Shown one piece after another: positions 34,048 to 42,675 of a DNA stretch of 64,000 nt. Made by a program: the position numbers and the translations under genes. Positions within the stretch are counted from its first letter, which is position 1; the number at the start of each line of letters is the position of its first letter. Source of the stretch: Paenibacillus taihuensis (GTDB lineage Bacteria > Bacillota > Bacilli > Paenibacillales > Paenibacillaceae); the NCBI RefSeq assembly GCF_003386535.1, contig NZ_QTTN01000026.1, positions 3,647 through 67,646 on the forward strand, in the 5' to 3' direction. A model generated the notes under the pieces. That model was not told where the DNA came from and searched no databases. It saw nothing but the letters and a program-made list of their open reading frames with translations.

Positions 34048-35199
34048 CTAGGTTATTAGATTGTTGATTCTTGAAAAGAATAGCTTTAACATTGGCGGAG
34101 TTATCAACGTAGTCAATATGATCACCATAACAATTGAAGTAAAATACTTCTCTAATAATAGCCCTGATTCTAAACCAGCCACCCCAATAATTAATGCCAC
34201 TTCACCTCTAGATACCATACCTGAACCGATGGCTAGCGATGAGATTAGATCAAATCCGGTTAGGCGCGCTCCAAGTCCACCGCCCAGCATCTTCGTCGCA
34301 ACCGCAATAACCGTCATGAGCAGTATAAACCAAATGTGATTACCCAAGCCTGTAAAGGTAATGTTTAATCCGATGCTGACAAAAAATACGGGAACAAAGA
34401 GTGTGTATGCGATCGGCTCGATTTTCGTTCCGACATCGTGATTGTATGCGGTTTGCGATATGGCTATCCCCCCAGCAAATGCCCCTATGATTCCTGCAAC
34501 GCCCATCGTTTCTGCAAAATAAGAAAATGCAAAACAGACAATAAGAGCAGCGCTCGTGACAGCTTCACTAATACGGAAAGGTGCAATGAGTTTCATGAAG
34601 AAGGGAACGAGAAACCATCCTGCAACGATGATCGCGACTAAAAATAATACCTTCTTAAAGATAAGCACGGCGAGAGATACATCCCCCCCCGGGCCAAGAA
34701 CACTCATCATCACGGCAAGGAGAACAACTACGATTACATCATCCACAACGGCAGCACCCAGAATTGTCGTGCCCTCTTTGGAGTCTAATCGATTCATCTC
34801 TTTTAACGTTTGGACCGATATACTGACCGAGGTCGCACAGAGCAGTAATCCAATGAATAGCGAGTGCGTATTCGATAGTCCGAGTGCAATAGATACGGTA
34901 TATCCACCGATAAAAGGAAGCATGATCCCTCCAAGTGCCACAGCGAACGACGCCTTCCAATTTTCCCTCAATTTGTCCAAATCCGTTTCTAATCCCGCAA
35001 TGAACATGAGTAACAGAACGCCGATTTCCGAAAAATGAGAAATAAACGCATCGGGGTGGATCCATCCGAGAATAGCTGGCCCCAAAACAATACCTGCAAT
35101 CAGCTTACCAAGCACGGCAGGTTGTCCGATCCGAACTGATAAATCACCAGCAACTTTCGTTGACAAGATAATCAGTACCAGATATAGCAGTACTTCCAT
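34048..35199 (-). CDS. Na+/H+ (K+) antiporter, GerN/NapA-like CPA2 family
   Basis: 383 residues, about 11-12 membrane helices. The segments GQPAVLGKLIAGIVLGPAIL, LLLCATSVSISVQTLKEM and the paired Asp residues in ILGAAVVDDVIVVVLL (ion-binding site of CPA2 exchangers) are present. The regulatory C-terminal TrkA domain of larger relatives is absent. It lies 22 bp downstream of a GerA-type gene, as expected for GerN/GrmA proteins that move monovalent ions during spore germination. ATG at 35199 after AGAGGTGTGA. Confidence 0.88.
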   Translation of the reverse strand: MEVLLYLVLIILSTKVAGDLSVRIGQPAVLGKLIAGIVLGPAILGWIHPDAFISHFSEIGVLLLMFIAGLETDLDKLRENWKASFAVALGGIMLPFIGGYTVSIALGLSNTHSLFIGLLLCATSVSISVQTLKEMNRLDSKEGTTILGAAVVDDVIVVVLLAVMMSVLGPGGDVSLAVLIFKKVLFLVAIIVAGWFLVPFFMKLIAPFRISEAVTSAALIVCFAFSYFAETMGVAGIIGAFAGGIAISQTAYNHDVGTKIEPIAYTLFVPVFFVSIGLNITFTGLGNHIWFILLMTVIAVATKMLGGGLGARLTGFDLISSLAIGSGMVSRGEVALIIGVAGLESGLLLEKYFTSIVMVIILTTLITPPMLKLFFSRINNLIT

Positions 35200-35221
35200 G
35201 TTGAATCACACCTCTTGTTTT

Positions 35222-36607
35222 TTAGCTTCCTCTTCGATTTCCTTTTTTCAAATAGGAATGCTTGCTGTTGATTATTTCTTTCAGATTGGAACGGAAAAAC
35301 ACATCACGCAATTCTTTCGGTTTAAAGGGGATTAGAGGACTGAAATATGGAACGTTTATGCTTTTAAGCATAACCACATGGATAATCATTACACTGGTGA
35401 GTAAAATCACACCTGGCAATCCAAACAATACCGCAGCCAATAAGTGTATATTGTTTAAACCTAAGATGGTTGAGGATATACCACCTCGGCTCTGAAACAA
35501 AAAAGTAATCACATACGCTAGAGATACTACAAACAAGCAAAACGGGCTAATTATTTTTAATTTTAATAAGCTTTCCGTAATTAATATCGTAGAAATAAAA
35601 GCAAAGAATGTTGTAAGGTTTTTATTAACCTTAAACATACCGTCTGTTAGAATTTTCAACAGCATAGTTAAAATTACTGCACTTATCAATGGTGATACAA
35701 GCGCATCCTTAGGATAGAACAACTTATTTATTTTTTCAGAAAACACATTACTTTTATACAACAATATATATGTTGCCGACGCATGAGTAGCAATAAAGAA
35801 GGATAAAACCTTAATGAATCTGTTCGAAAAACTCCCGTAAGACGAATAGTACTCTTCGGGCGATTGAAAGAAGCTAACAAATAAAGATGGACAAATAATT
35901 GCATGTGGAGTGTTATCCACAAAAACAACGACTTTACCCTCTAAAATAGCACTCGCTGCAATGTCCGGCGCCTCTGTGTAGGAAGTCAAAGGGAATATGG
36001 TCATTTTATTCTTCTTGAGTGCTACTTCGACAATTGCAGCCTGTAAAACGTACTTCACGTGTACATCATTTATCCGTTTTTTTACTTCTTTAAGAACTCC
36101 CTTATCTACAATATTTCTCATATATGCAATCGAAATAGTCGTAGGCGTTAATGTGCCTTTTTCGATGTTTTCAACCATGAAATTAGGCGTTTTGAGAATG
36201 CCTCTCAAGATACTTATATTGGTCGCAGCTTTTTCAGTAAAACCCAAAAGTAATCCCACTGAATTCCTCTCGGTTAGGGCTTCGCCTATAGGACGTTCTT
36301 TCCACATCGAAACATCAACAATTGTCATGTTACCTGAGACGTTATTCACAACCACTGCATTACCTTGTATGATCGCCTTTATAGATTCTTTTGTGCTATG
36401 AGACAGCAGCATTTTCGCTGTTTTTAGAGCAGCGTTAACATTATGTACAAGTGGCGATATTACATGTTCCTCTAGTCTCTCCGTATTAACCAAACCGTCA
36501 ATATAAAAAACGGAAGCCTGTATTGCACTGTCTTCTCCAATATTCCTGATTACGATATCGGAACTATTACCTAACGCGTTTTGGATATCTAATGCATTTT
36601 TGTGCAT
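35222..36607 (-). CDS. GerA-family spore germination protein
   Basis: 461 residues with a soluble N-terminal domain (about 1-235) and four to five membrane helices in the C-terminal half, as in GerAA-type subunits of the nutrient receptor. The signature ERPIGEALTERNSVGLLLGF deviates from the usual Pro-Glu...Arg-Gly-Pro-Arg-Glu form but keeps GFTEKAATNISILR. No GerB- or GerC-type subunit follows; instead a GerN-like antiporter does. The start at 36607 follows TTGGGAGTG by 6 nt. It acts in the spore inner membrane. Confidence 0.88.
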   Translation of the reverse strand: MHKNALDIQNALGNSSDIVIRNIGEDSAIQASVFYIDGLVNTERLEEHVISPLVHNVNAALKTAKMLLSHSTKESIKAIIQGNAVVVNNVSGNMTIVDVSMWKERPIGEALTERNSVGLLLGFTEKAATNISILRGILKTPNFMVENIEKGTLTPTTISIAYMRNIVDKGVLKEVKKRINDVHVKYVLQAAIVEVALKKNKMTIFPLTSYTEAPDIAASAILEGKVVVFVDNTPHAIICPSLFVSFFQSPEEYYSSYGSFSNRFIKVLSFFIATHASATYILLYKSNVFSEKINKLFYPKDALVSPLISAVILTMLLKILTDGMFKVNKNLTTFFAFISTILITESLLKLKIISPFCLFVVSLAYVITFLFQSRGGISSTILGLNNIHLLAAVLFGLPGVILLTSVMIIHVVMLKSINVPYFSPLIPFKPKELRDVFFRSNLKEIINSKHSYLKKGNRRGS

Positions 36608-36726
36608 GGAAAGCACTCCCAATTAAAATGTAGCCATAGTGTGCCCTCGTTTTGTGCTATCATTCCAAGTTTACTGTAAAGTCATTATTAATGAAATATT
36701 ATGCACAATGGACGCATAGAGGCAGA

Positions 36727-36761
36727 AAGGCCTGCCTCTCCATGACGGAGAAGCAGGCCTT
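36727..36761. terminator. Intrinsic terminator of the SLH protease gene
   Basis: Perfect 9 bp stem AAGGCCTGC (36727-36735) with its complement (36753-36761), inner bases partly paired. Only a short pyrimidine run follows on the minus strand. Confidence 0.65.
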
Positions 36762-36772
36762 CCTTGTTCTTT

Positions 36773-39700
36773 CTATTGGTTCGTCATAAATCCGGAGTAC
36801 GTCAGCCAGCGCTTCAGCGCCACGGCTGCTTCAGCACGGGTTGCATTCGTTTCCGGCTCGAACGTACCTTCTTTATTGCCTTCAAGAATGCCAGCACCTG
36901 CCGCTTGTGCGACGGCAGCCTGTGCCCAGCTTGCGATGCTGCCTTTGTCTGTAAAGTTAAGCGGTGCGAGTTTACCTTCCGCTTTGCCCGCAAACTTCAG
37001 CGCGCCAGCTAGCATAACCGCCATTTCTTCACGCGTAATTGTAGCGTTCGGGGCAAATTGGTCCTTGCTGCGTCCCTTCACAAAACCTGCTTCCACGATA
37101 GCGTGAACGGCGCTTGCATACCATTTGTCCGCAGCTACATCCTTGAACGATGTCGTAGTATCCGCCATTTCCAAACCAAGTGCTCTTGCAAGCAATGCCG
37201 CAAATTCCGCACGCGTCACCGTACTTCTTGGCGAGAATTTATTTGCGGACACCCCTTTAATAAGCTGTCTGGAAGCGAGCAGTTCAATTTCGTTCTTCGC
37301 CCAATGATCGGTCACATCGGCAAACGATTTCGGCGCGATTTGGGCGATACCGTAGAGGCTTGCATGCGGCGCAAGAATGACCGCTTCTAGTTTACCGTTT
37401 TTATTCGATACGGTTGCCGGGATGAAGGATAACTCACCCGTGATCGGATCAATCAGCACAGCCATATACGATTTGTCGCTATCTTGACCATCAATTGCAA
37501 GTGTTCTTGTCACATACGTGCTGCCAAAGTTCGTCAGTTCTTCGGTTTTGCCGCTCGCGCTAACCGTCACCGTGAAGTTGACAACACTTACTACGTTCAT
37601 GTTGTGTGCTTTGGCGCTGTCATCAATGCTCATCTGCTGCTCGGCGGTTGGCTTAGACATCGAGATGATGACTTTCATGCCGCTGAGTTCGGAGCCGAGC
37701 TTATCCGCCGCACCTTGCAAGTCCGCTGCGCCCAGCGGCAGCTCGAAGCTCGAATTGCTTGCCTCGACGGAAATGACTGCATTTGGATGCGATACCGCAG
37801 CAGCAGCAAGTACATCTGACGGCAAATGAGACTCGATGCTGTCCGCCGCTTGATCCAGGTGGATGATGATCGTTTGCTTGCCTTTCTCGTTCTCCTGGAA
37901 CTTCTCAAATGCCTTGGCAAGATCAACCGCATCAGGCGTTACTGTCACATGCTTCTTGCCGTCCGCTGATGTATCGACATGAATCTGGTCAGCATCAGGC
38001 GTTAGAACAACGCTGTCATCGCTCCCTGATACGCCATTATCCGATACAGGCGGAATAGCAGCTTGCGGCGACGCTGACGTCTTCGCTGTAACCACGTCGG
38101 AAATCCGTGTTTCCGGACCGCCTGTCACAGCAAGTCTGAAGCCGTAAGACGTACCCGGAGAAAGCCTCACCACTGTAACGGTGCCGCCAGCAAGCGGGAG
38201 AGGTTCCTCTGTAACCGAAGCAGTCCATGTCGCACCGTCATCTTTAGATTGCTCCAAGCTTGCACCCGTTGCGCCCGCAGGCATCTTCAGTTTGAATTGA
38301 ACGATCGTTTCACTAACCTTCGTTAGCGTTAATGGATCTGCTACCCGAAGTAAATTGTTTTCTACAAAGTGCAGATCCGTCTCGTCTACAACGCCGTCTT
38401 TATTCAGATCCTCCGGCAAGATTGGTTCATTAGTGGTTCCGAGATGATCATTGATAGCAGCTATATCGGCGGTATCAATCTTACCATCGCCGTTTACATC
38501 ACCGGCATAGCTAAGCATTTGAGGCATAATGCCATTCTCTCCGACCCATTCGTCATACATCGTTCTTCCCAATCGCACCGACGATTTGCTCGTTAAATAT
38601 CCTGGAATGTCAACGCGGAATTCGGTCTTGTTCTCGCTGACCGGAATTCGATCGAACGCCACGCTGCCATTCGAGCTAACTTCACCAGGATACGAATGAC
38701 CGTCGACCGTCGCGGTCACGACAGCTCCGATCGTTGAGTAGTCTTTCTCATAGTTCAATTCGCCATTGCCATCGCTGAAGGTCATAAGCGCCTCTGGGTA
38801 TACGGAACCTTGAATCATGGAGTGTTTCGGTATCACCTGGTAGCTGTCGATTTGATTGAATACTGGGATTTCGGTTGCCTCTTCCGCCCCAGCTTTCGTG
38901 TAATAAAATTTCTCGATATTCTGCTCAATGTTCATTTTATCGAGACCTGTGTAGTTCTCGTCATCGATCAATTTGAACGTCATATCCAGGAAAGGCATAT
39001 CGCCGTCTAATCCGGCAAACTCATTCCCGGCTACGGAGGCGCCGACGTTCACGATTTTCTTGCCTTGCCACATTTCATCGTCACGAATGACCGGTTCATC
39101 AACGGTAACCGTTGCATTCGCGGCATTCGCCAATGCTTGAAAGGCATCGTTGACCTTCACACTCTCAAACTGCATGTATGGGTAGTAGCTCACATCATAT
39201 TTGCCCGCAACAAGATCTTCGACGTTATTCAGGCTGAGCGTCATCGTAACTTCGTCGCCCAAATACAGTCTGTCCTTGTCATACTCAGGCACGACGTAGG
39301 GCGAGCCCGCCTTAATAAAGCCATAGTGCTGGAAATCAGCGACTAGATAGCCGTTCGTCGCCAGATCAATTGGGAATAATGCAAGCGTCATCGGTCTATC
39401 CTGCAACGTTTCCGGATCGATCAGATCATCTCTTGTGATGCCGAATTTCACATCACCGTTAGCCTCTACCTTGAACTCGCCATTCGCGTCCACGTTCTGA
39501 TTCTGATAATAGAGCAGATGGTTGGCGGATTGCGTAATGCCGAGCGGCGCCAGCTTGGCGGTTCCATCGTCATACAGGTTCGCATGAATCCAAATGGCTT
39601 CCGTATTGTTGCCATCGAACTCCTCCGTCGTAAACATGGAGTCATCTACTTCATATACGCCAGGCGGCTTGTCAAGGAACGTCAGCTTCGGACGCGTATT

Positions 39701-42544
39701 ATCAATGATAAACATCTGCTCCTTAGTAAAGGTGCGGCCCTGCACGTCTTTCGCAACCATGGCTATGGAATATTCACCTTCTGCAAGAAGTACCGGCTGA
39801 GTCGAAATCCGCTGGTTGGCCGGATCCCCGACATACGGGTACATCCATTCTCCTACTTGCAGCCATAGCTCCTGATCGATTTGAGCTTCCGACGCATCTC
39901 GCGGCTCTGGATAGAAACTGCCAATCGGCTTGCCATGCTTGTCTTTTACGATCGTTTCGATGGTTTGCATCGGACTGCTCAGCTTGAACATCATAAACTT
40001 CTGGCTATCTTGAAACGGATGGGCAACTGCCGGGTATTCCGACATGAATGCCGGATTAATCAGATGCATATACTCGATGCCCGGCTCCACGACACGGATG
40101 GCAAAAGGAAGCTGATAATGCTCTTCAGCATTTTCCGCATTGGTAAGGTGAACATAGCCCTCGTACTTACCCTTCGCCGCTGTCTCCGGTATGACGATGT
40201 TCACGCTCATCGTGACCGATGAACCCGCTTCAACCATTACGGTGCTTGCTCCATTCACATTCACATCGACATTGTTATCAACTGCGTTTACATTGCCCCC
40301 CGCATAATACTCGCTCGATACGGTAAAGGTTTTGTCCGTATCGCTTTTATTCGTAATCGTCATTTCCTTGCTGTCTTCCATGCTCTGGCCTTCATTTGGT
40401 GCCAAAGTTCCAAAATTAATAAGGCCTGTCGGGTTGTTGATCGTAATCGGCAGCCCATCCTCATCCAGGCTTCGCGCCGTATTCTTCACTTGGATGGAGA
40501 CATCGGCATTTATCGCTTCAGTGACGTCAACTTCGCCTGCGCCAACCTGATACACGGAATAGTCGCCATTCAGATCATCTGCCGTATTCATTAGAGCAGC
40601 TCTGACATCAAATGGCGTGTAGTCAGGGTGCTTCTGCAAGATAAGAGCGGCAATACCCGCTATATGCGGCGTTGCCATCGAAGTGCCGGAAATACGTGCA
40701 TACGCATGCGTGTAATCGATGCCTGCTTCTGGACTATGAATATATTCTGGATAAGTGGAGTAGACATTCACACCCGGTCCCACAACGTCGGGTTTAATGT
40801 CGTCACTCCCGTTAACCGGGCCTCTTCCACTGAAGTCGGCCAAATGTCCGCCTTCGGTTTCCGTGCCGCCGATGGAGCTGAACGTAATCTTCGGATCCAC
40901 CATCGCTTTCAGCGATTCTCCAACCGCCTCAGTCGTACGGAACGTCGGAATGAATTCCGAACCATCGCCTACAAACGGAATTTCGCCGTCCGCTACGTTA
41001 TTCGACATGATCGCAGCAATGGCGCCCGCTTTCGCCGCTTTCGCGATTTTATCGTGAAGGGAGAGCGTCCCGCGCTGAATGAAAGCAACTTTGCCCGTAA
41101 GATCTTTGCCCTCAAAGTCAGCTGTATCGCCCAAGCCTACATCGACAAGCGGTAGCTCTGTGTCCAACAGGCTGGCAAGCGGGTTATAGTTGTACGCCAT
41201 GATCTTCAAGTCACTAAGAGGAACTGAGTTCGATGCGTCAGCAACACTGCCTGACATCGTTGCAATCGTTATAGCGAAATCACTTGCGCCAACCGTAATG
41301 GCAAGCGGCGACGTGCCGGGAGAACTCATCGTTTTCTCGTCCGGGCCTGCATTTCCGGCTGCTACTGCGCAGACAACGCCAAGCAGCGTCGCGTTGTTAA
41401 TCGCAACGGACTCCGGAACGAGCGGGTCATTCACCATTACGCCGAGAGAAAGATTAATGACATCCATGCCGTCTGCGACGGATTTATCGATACCTGCCAA
41501 TATACCGCTCTCATCGCCGCTTCCGTACGGACCCAGTACGCGGTATACATAGAGATCCGCTTCCGGCGCTACGCCGAGAGCCGGCGCATCCGTCGCACTG
41601 TTCTTGGCACGGCCGGCGATTGTTCCCGATACGTGCGTACCATGATACGTATAGTAGGTGCCGTCACCTTGATGTTCATCCATTCCGGACGCTTGCCAAT
41701 CGGCGTATGTGGTTTCCATCGGATCGGCGTCGTTATCGACTTCGTCCCAGCCTTTGACGGTTGTTGGATCGACTGACTTCGGATCGACGCCTTCCCCTGC
41801 GCGGTATCCTTTGTAAGCATCAGTCAAATCCGGGTGATTATAGTCAATCCCGGTATCCAGCACGCCTACTTTAATGCCCTTGCCGGTGATACCGGCCGCA
41901 TGAAGATCATAAATACCGTTCAGCGGGATCGTATTATCCGCGGAAGGCGCGTCTAACTGCTGCACCGCATCAGTAGGCACCTCCATTTCTTTCGGGTCCA
42001 GCTTTACGGTATTATCCTTGTAAATATGCTTCACGACGCCTGACTTCAGCAGGCTCTCGATCTCGTTGCCCGGCAGTGTCATGGCAACGCCATTGAATGC
42101 ATGACGGTATTCTCTTGTGATTTCAATTTGGCCGACTGAGAAAGGTGTTATCCCCTCGCTGCCATCGTTCTTGCTGGCAAGCTGTTGAACGAATTTCTGA
42201 AACGTCTCATGATTATCTTCGGCATTCTCAGCGGCTTCACTCAAAGAGATGCGAACACCTTCAGATGCTTGCTTCAGCACTTCGATTTCGGCAGGCGCTT
42301 GCTTGAACTCAACGATGACATTCTCAGGCGCGCCGCTCTTCGTATTTAAGTCTGTCGACAGGATAGGCTGCTCAAGCTTCAATTGCTGAAGCGCTTTCTT
42401 CTGATCTAGTGATAATCGGCTAAGTAAACGCCCAGCATCCTCATGCGCGTCCGAGGCGTAAGTATAAACCGGAAGCGATATCGATAGAAGCATACTACCG
42501 ACGGCCACTTTAGCAACGAATTTGTTCCATTTGCCTTGTTTCAT
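36773..42544 (-). CDS. S-layer-anchored subtilisin-like protease (SLH, dockerin-like repeat)
   Basis: 1923 residues. Signal peptide to about residue 30, propeptide, then an S8 domain with Asp230 (GVLDTGID), His301 (YHGTHVSGT) and Ser622 (SGTSMATPH) and a PA insertion at about 450-555. Ig-like and Fn3-like domains follow. A dockerin type I-like pair of calcium loops (DVNGDGKIDTADI and DLNKDGVVDETDL) lies at about 1343-1400, an Fn3 domain at about 1405-1490, and three SLH domains at about 1738-1921 with TRAEF, TREEM and TRAEA. These bind pyruvylated secondary wall polymer, so the enzyme is displayed on the cell surface. ATG at 42544 behind CAGGAGAC. Confidence 0.93.
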   Translation of the reverse strand: MKQGKWNKFVAKVAVGSMLLSISLPVYTYASDAHEDAGRLLSRLSLDQKKALQQLKLEQPILSTDLNTKSGAPENVIVEFKQAPAEIEVLKQASEGVRISLSEAAENAEDNHETFQKFVQQLASKNDGSEGITPFSVGQIEITREYRHAFNGVAMTLPGNEIESLLKSGVVKHIYKDNTVKLDPKEMEVPTDAVQQLDAPSADNTIPLNGIYDLHAAGITGKGIKVGVLDTGIDYNHPDLTDAYKGYRAGEGVDPKSVDPTTVKGWDEVDNDADPMETTYADWQASGMDEHQGDGTYYTYHGTHVSGTIAGRAKNSATDAPALGVAPEADLYVYRVLGPYGSGDESGILAGIDKSVADGMDVINLSLGVMVNDPLVPESVAINNATLLGVVCAVAAGNAGPDEKTMSSPGTSPLAITVGASDFAITIATMSGSVADASNSVPLSDLKIMAYNYNPLASLLDTELPLVDVGLGDTADFEGKDLTGKVAFIQRGTLSLHDKIAKAAKAGAIAAIMSNNVADGEIPFVGDGSEFIPTFRTTEAVGESLKAMVDPKITFSSIGGTETEGGHLADFSGRGPVNGSDDIKPDVVGPGVNVYSTYPEYIHSPEAGIDYTHAYARISGTSMATPHIAGIAALILQKHPDYTPFDVRAALMNTADDLNGDYSVYQVGAGEVDVTEAINADVSIQVKNTARSLDEDGLPITINNPTGLINFGTLAPNEGQSMEDSKEMTITNKSDTDKTFTVSSEYYAGGNVNAVDNNVDVNVNGASTVMVEAGSSVTMSVNIVIPETAAKGKYEGYVHLTNAENAEEHYQLPFAIRVVEPGIEYMHLINPAFMSEYPAVAHPFQDSQKFMMFKLSSPMQTIETIVKDKHGKPIGSFYPEPRDASEAQIDQELWLQVGEWMYPYVGDPANQRISTQPVLLAEGEYSIAMVAKDVQGRTFTKEQMFIIDNTRPKLTFLDKPPGVYEVDDSMFTTEEFDGNNTEAIWIHANLYDDGTAKLAPLGITQSANHLLYYQNQNVDANGEFKVEANGDVKFGITRDDLIDPETLQDRPMTLALFPIDLATNGYLVADFQHYGFIKAGSPYVVPEYDKDRLYLGDEVTMTLSLNNVEDLVAGKYDVSYYPYMQFESVKVNDAFQALANAANATVTVDEPVIRDDEMWQGKKIVNVGASVAGNEFAGLDGDMPFLDMTFKLIDDENYTGLDKMNIEQNIEKFYYTKAGAEEATEIPVFNQIDSYQVIPKHSMIQGSVYPEALMTFSDGNGELNYEKDYSTIGAVVTATVDGHSYPGEVSSNGSVAFDRIPVSENKTEFRVDIPGYLTSKSSVRLGRTMYDEWVGENGIMPQMLSYAGDVNGDGKIDTADIAAINDHLGTTNEPILPEDLNKDGVVDETDLHFVENNLLRVADPLTLTKVSETIVQFKLKMPAGATGASLEQSKDDGATWTASVTEEPLPLAGGTVTVVRLSPGTSYGFRLAVTGGPETRISDVVTAKTSASPQAAIPPVSDNGVSGSDDSVVLTPDADQIHVDTSADGKKHVTVTPDAVDLAKAFEKFQENEKGKQTIIIHLDQAADSIESHLPSDVLAAAAVSHPNAVISVEASNSSFELPLGAADLQGAADKLGSELSGMKVIISMSKPTAEQQMSIDDSAKAHNMNVVSVVNFTVTVSASGKTEELTNFGSTYVTRTLAIDGQDSDKSYMAVLIDPITGELSFIPATVSNKNGKLEAVILAPHASLYGIAQIAPKSFADVTDHWAKNEIELLASRQLIKGVSANKFSPRSTVTRAEFAALLARALGLEMADTTTSFKDVAADKWYASAVHAIVEAGFVKGRSKDQFAPNATITREEMAVMLAGALKFAGKAEGKLAPLNFTDKGSIASWAQAAVAQAAGAGILEGNKEGTFEPETNATRAEAAVALKRWLTYSGFMTNQ

Positions 42545-42624
42545 AGCGAGTCTCCTGTCCCCATTAAGGAAAGATTTATTCAGCGGATACTATCCTACAA
42601 GAGTACTTGCTAGAATACTAATCA

Positions 42625-42662
42625 AGAGGCAAATATCGGGAGAACCCCGATGCTTGCCTCTT
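42625..42662. terminator. Hairpin between the two SLH protease genes
   Basis: Long stem AGAGGCAA...TTGCCTCT (42625-42662) with an inner CGGG/CCCG stem. It follows the 42676 stop and precedes the promoter region of the next protease gene; likely a terminator, though the T-tract is weak on the minus strand. Confidence 0.65.
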
Positions 42663-42675
42663 TCTTATAGGTTGC

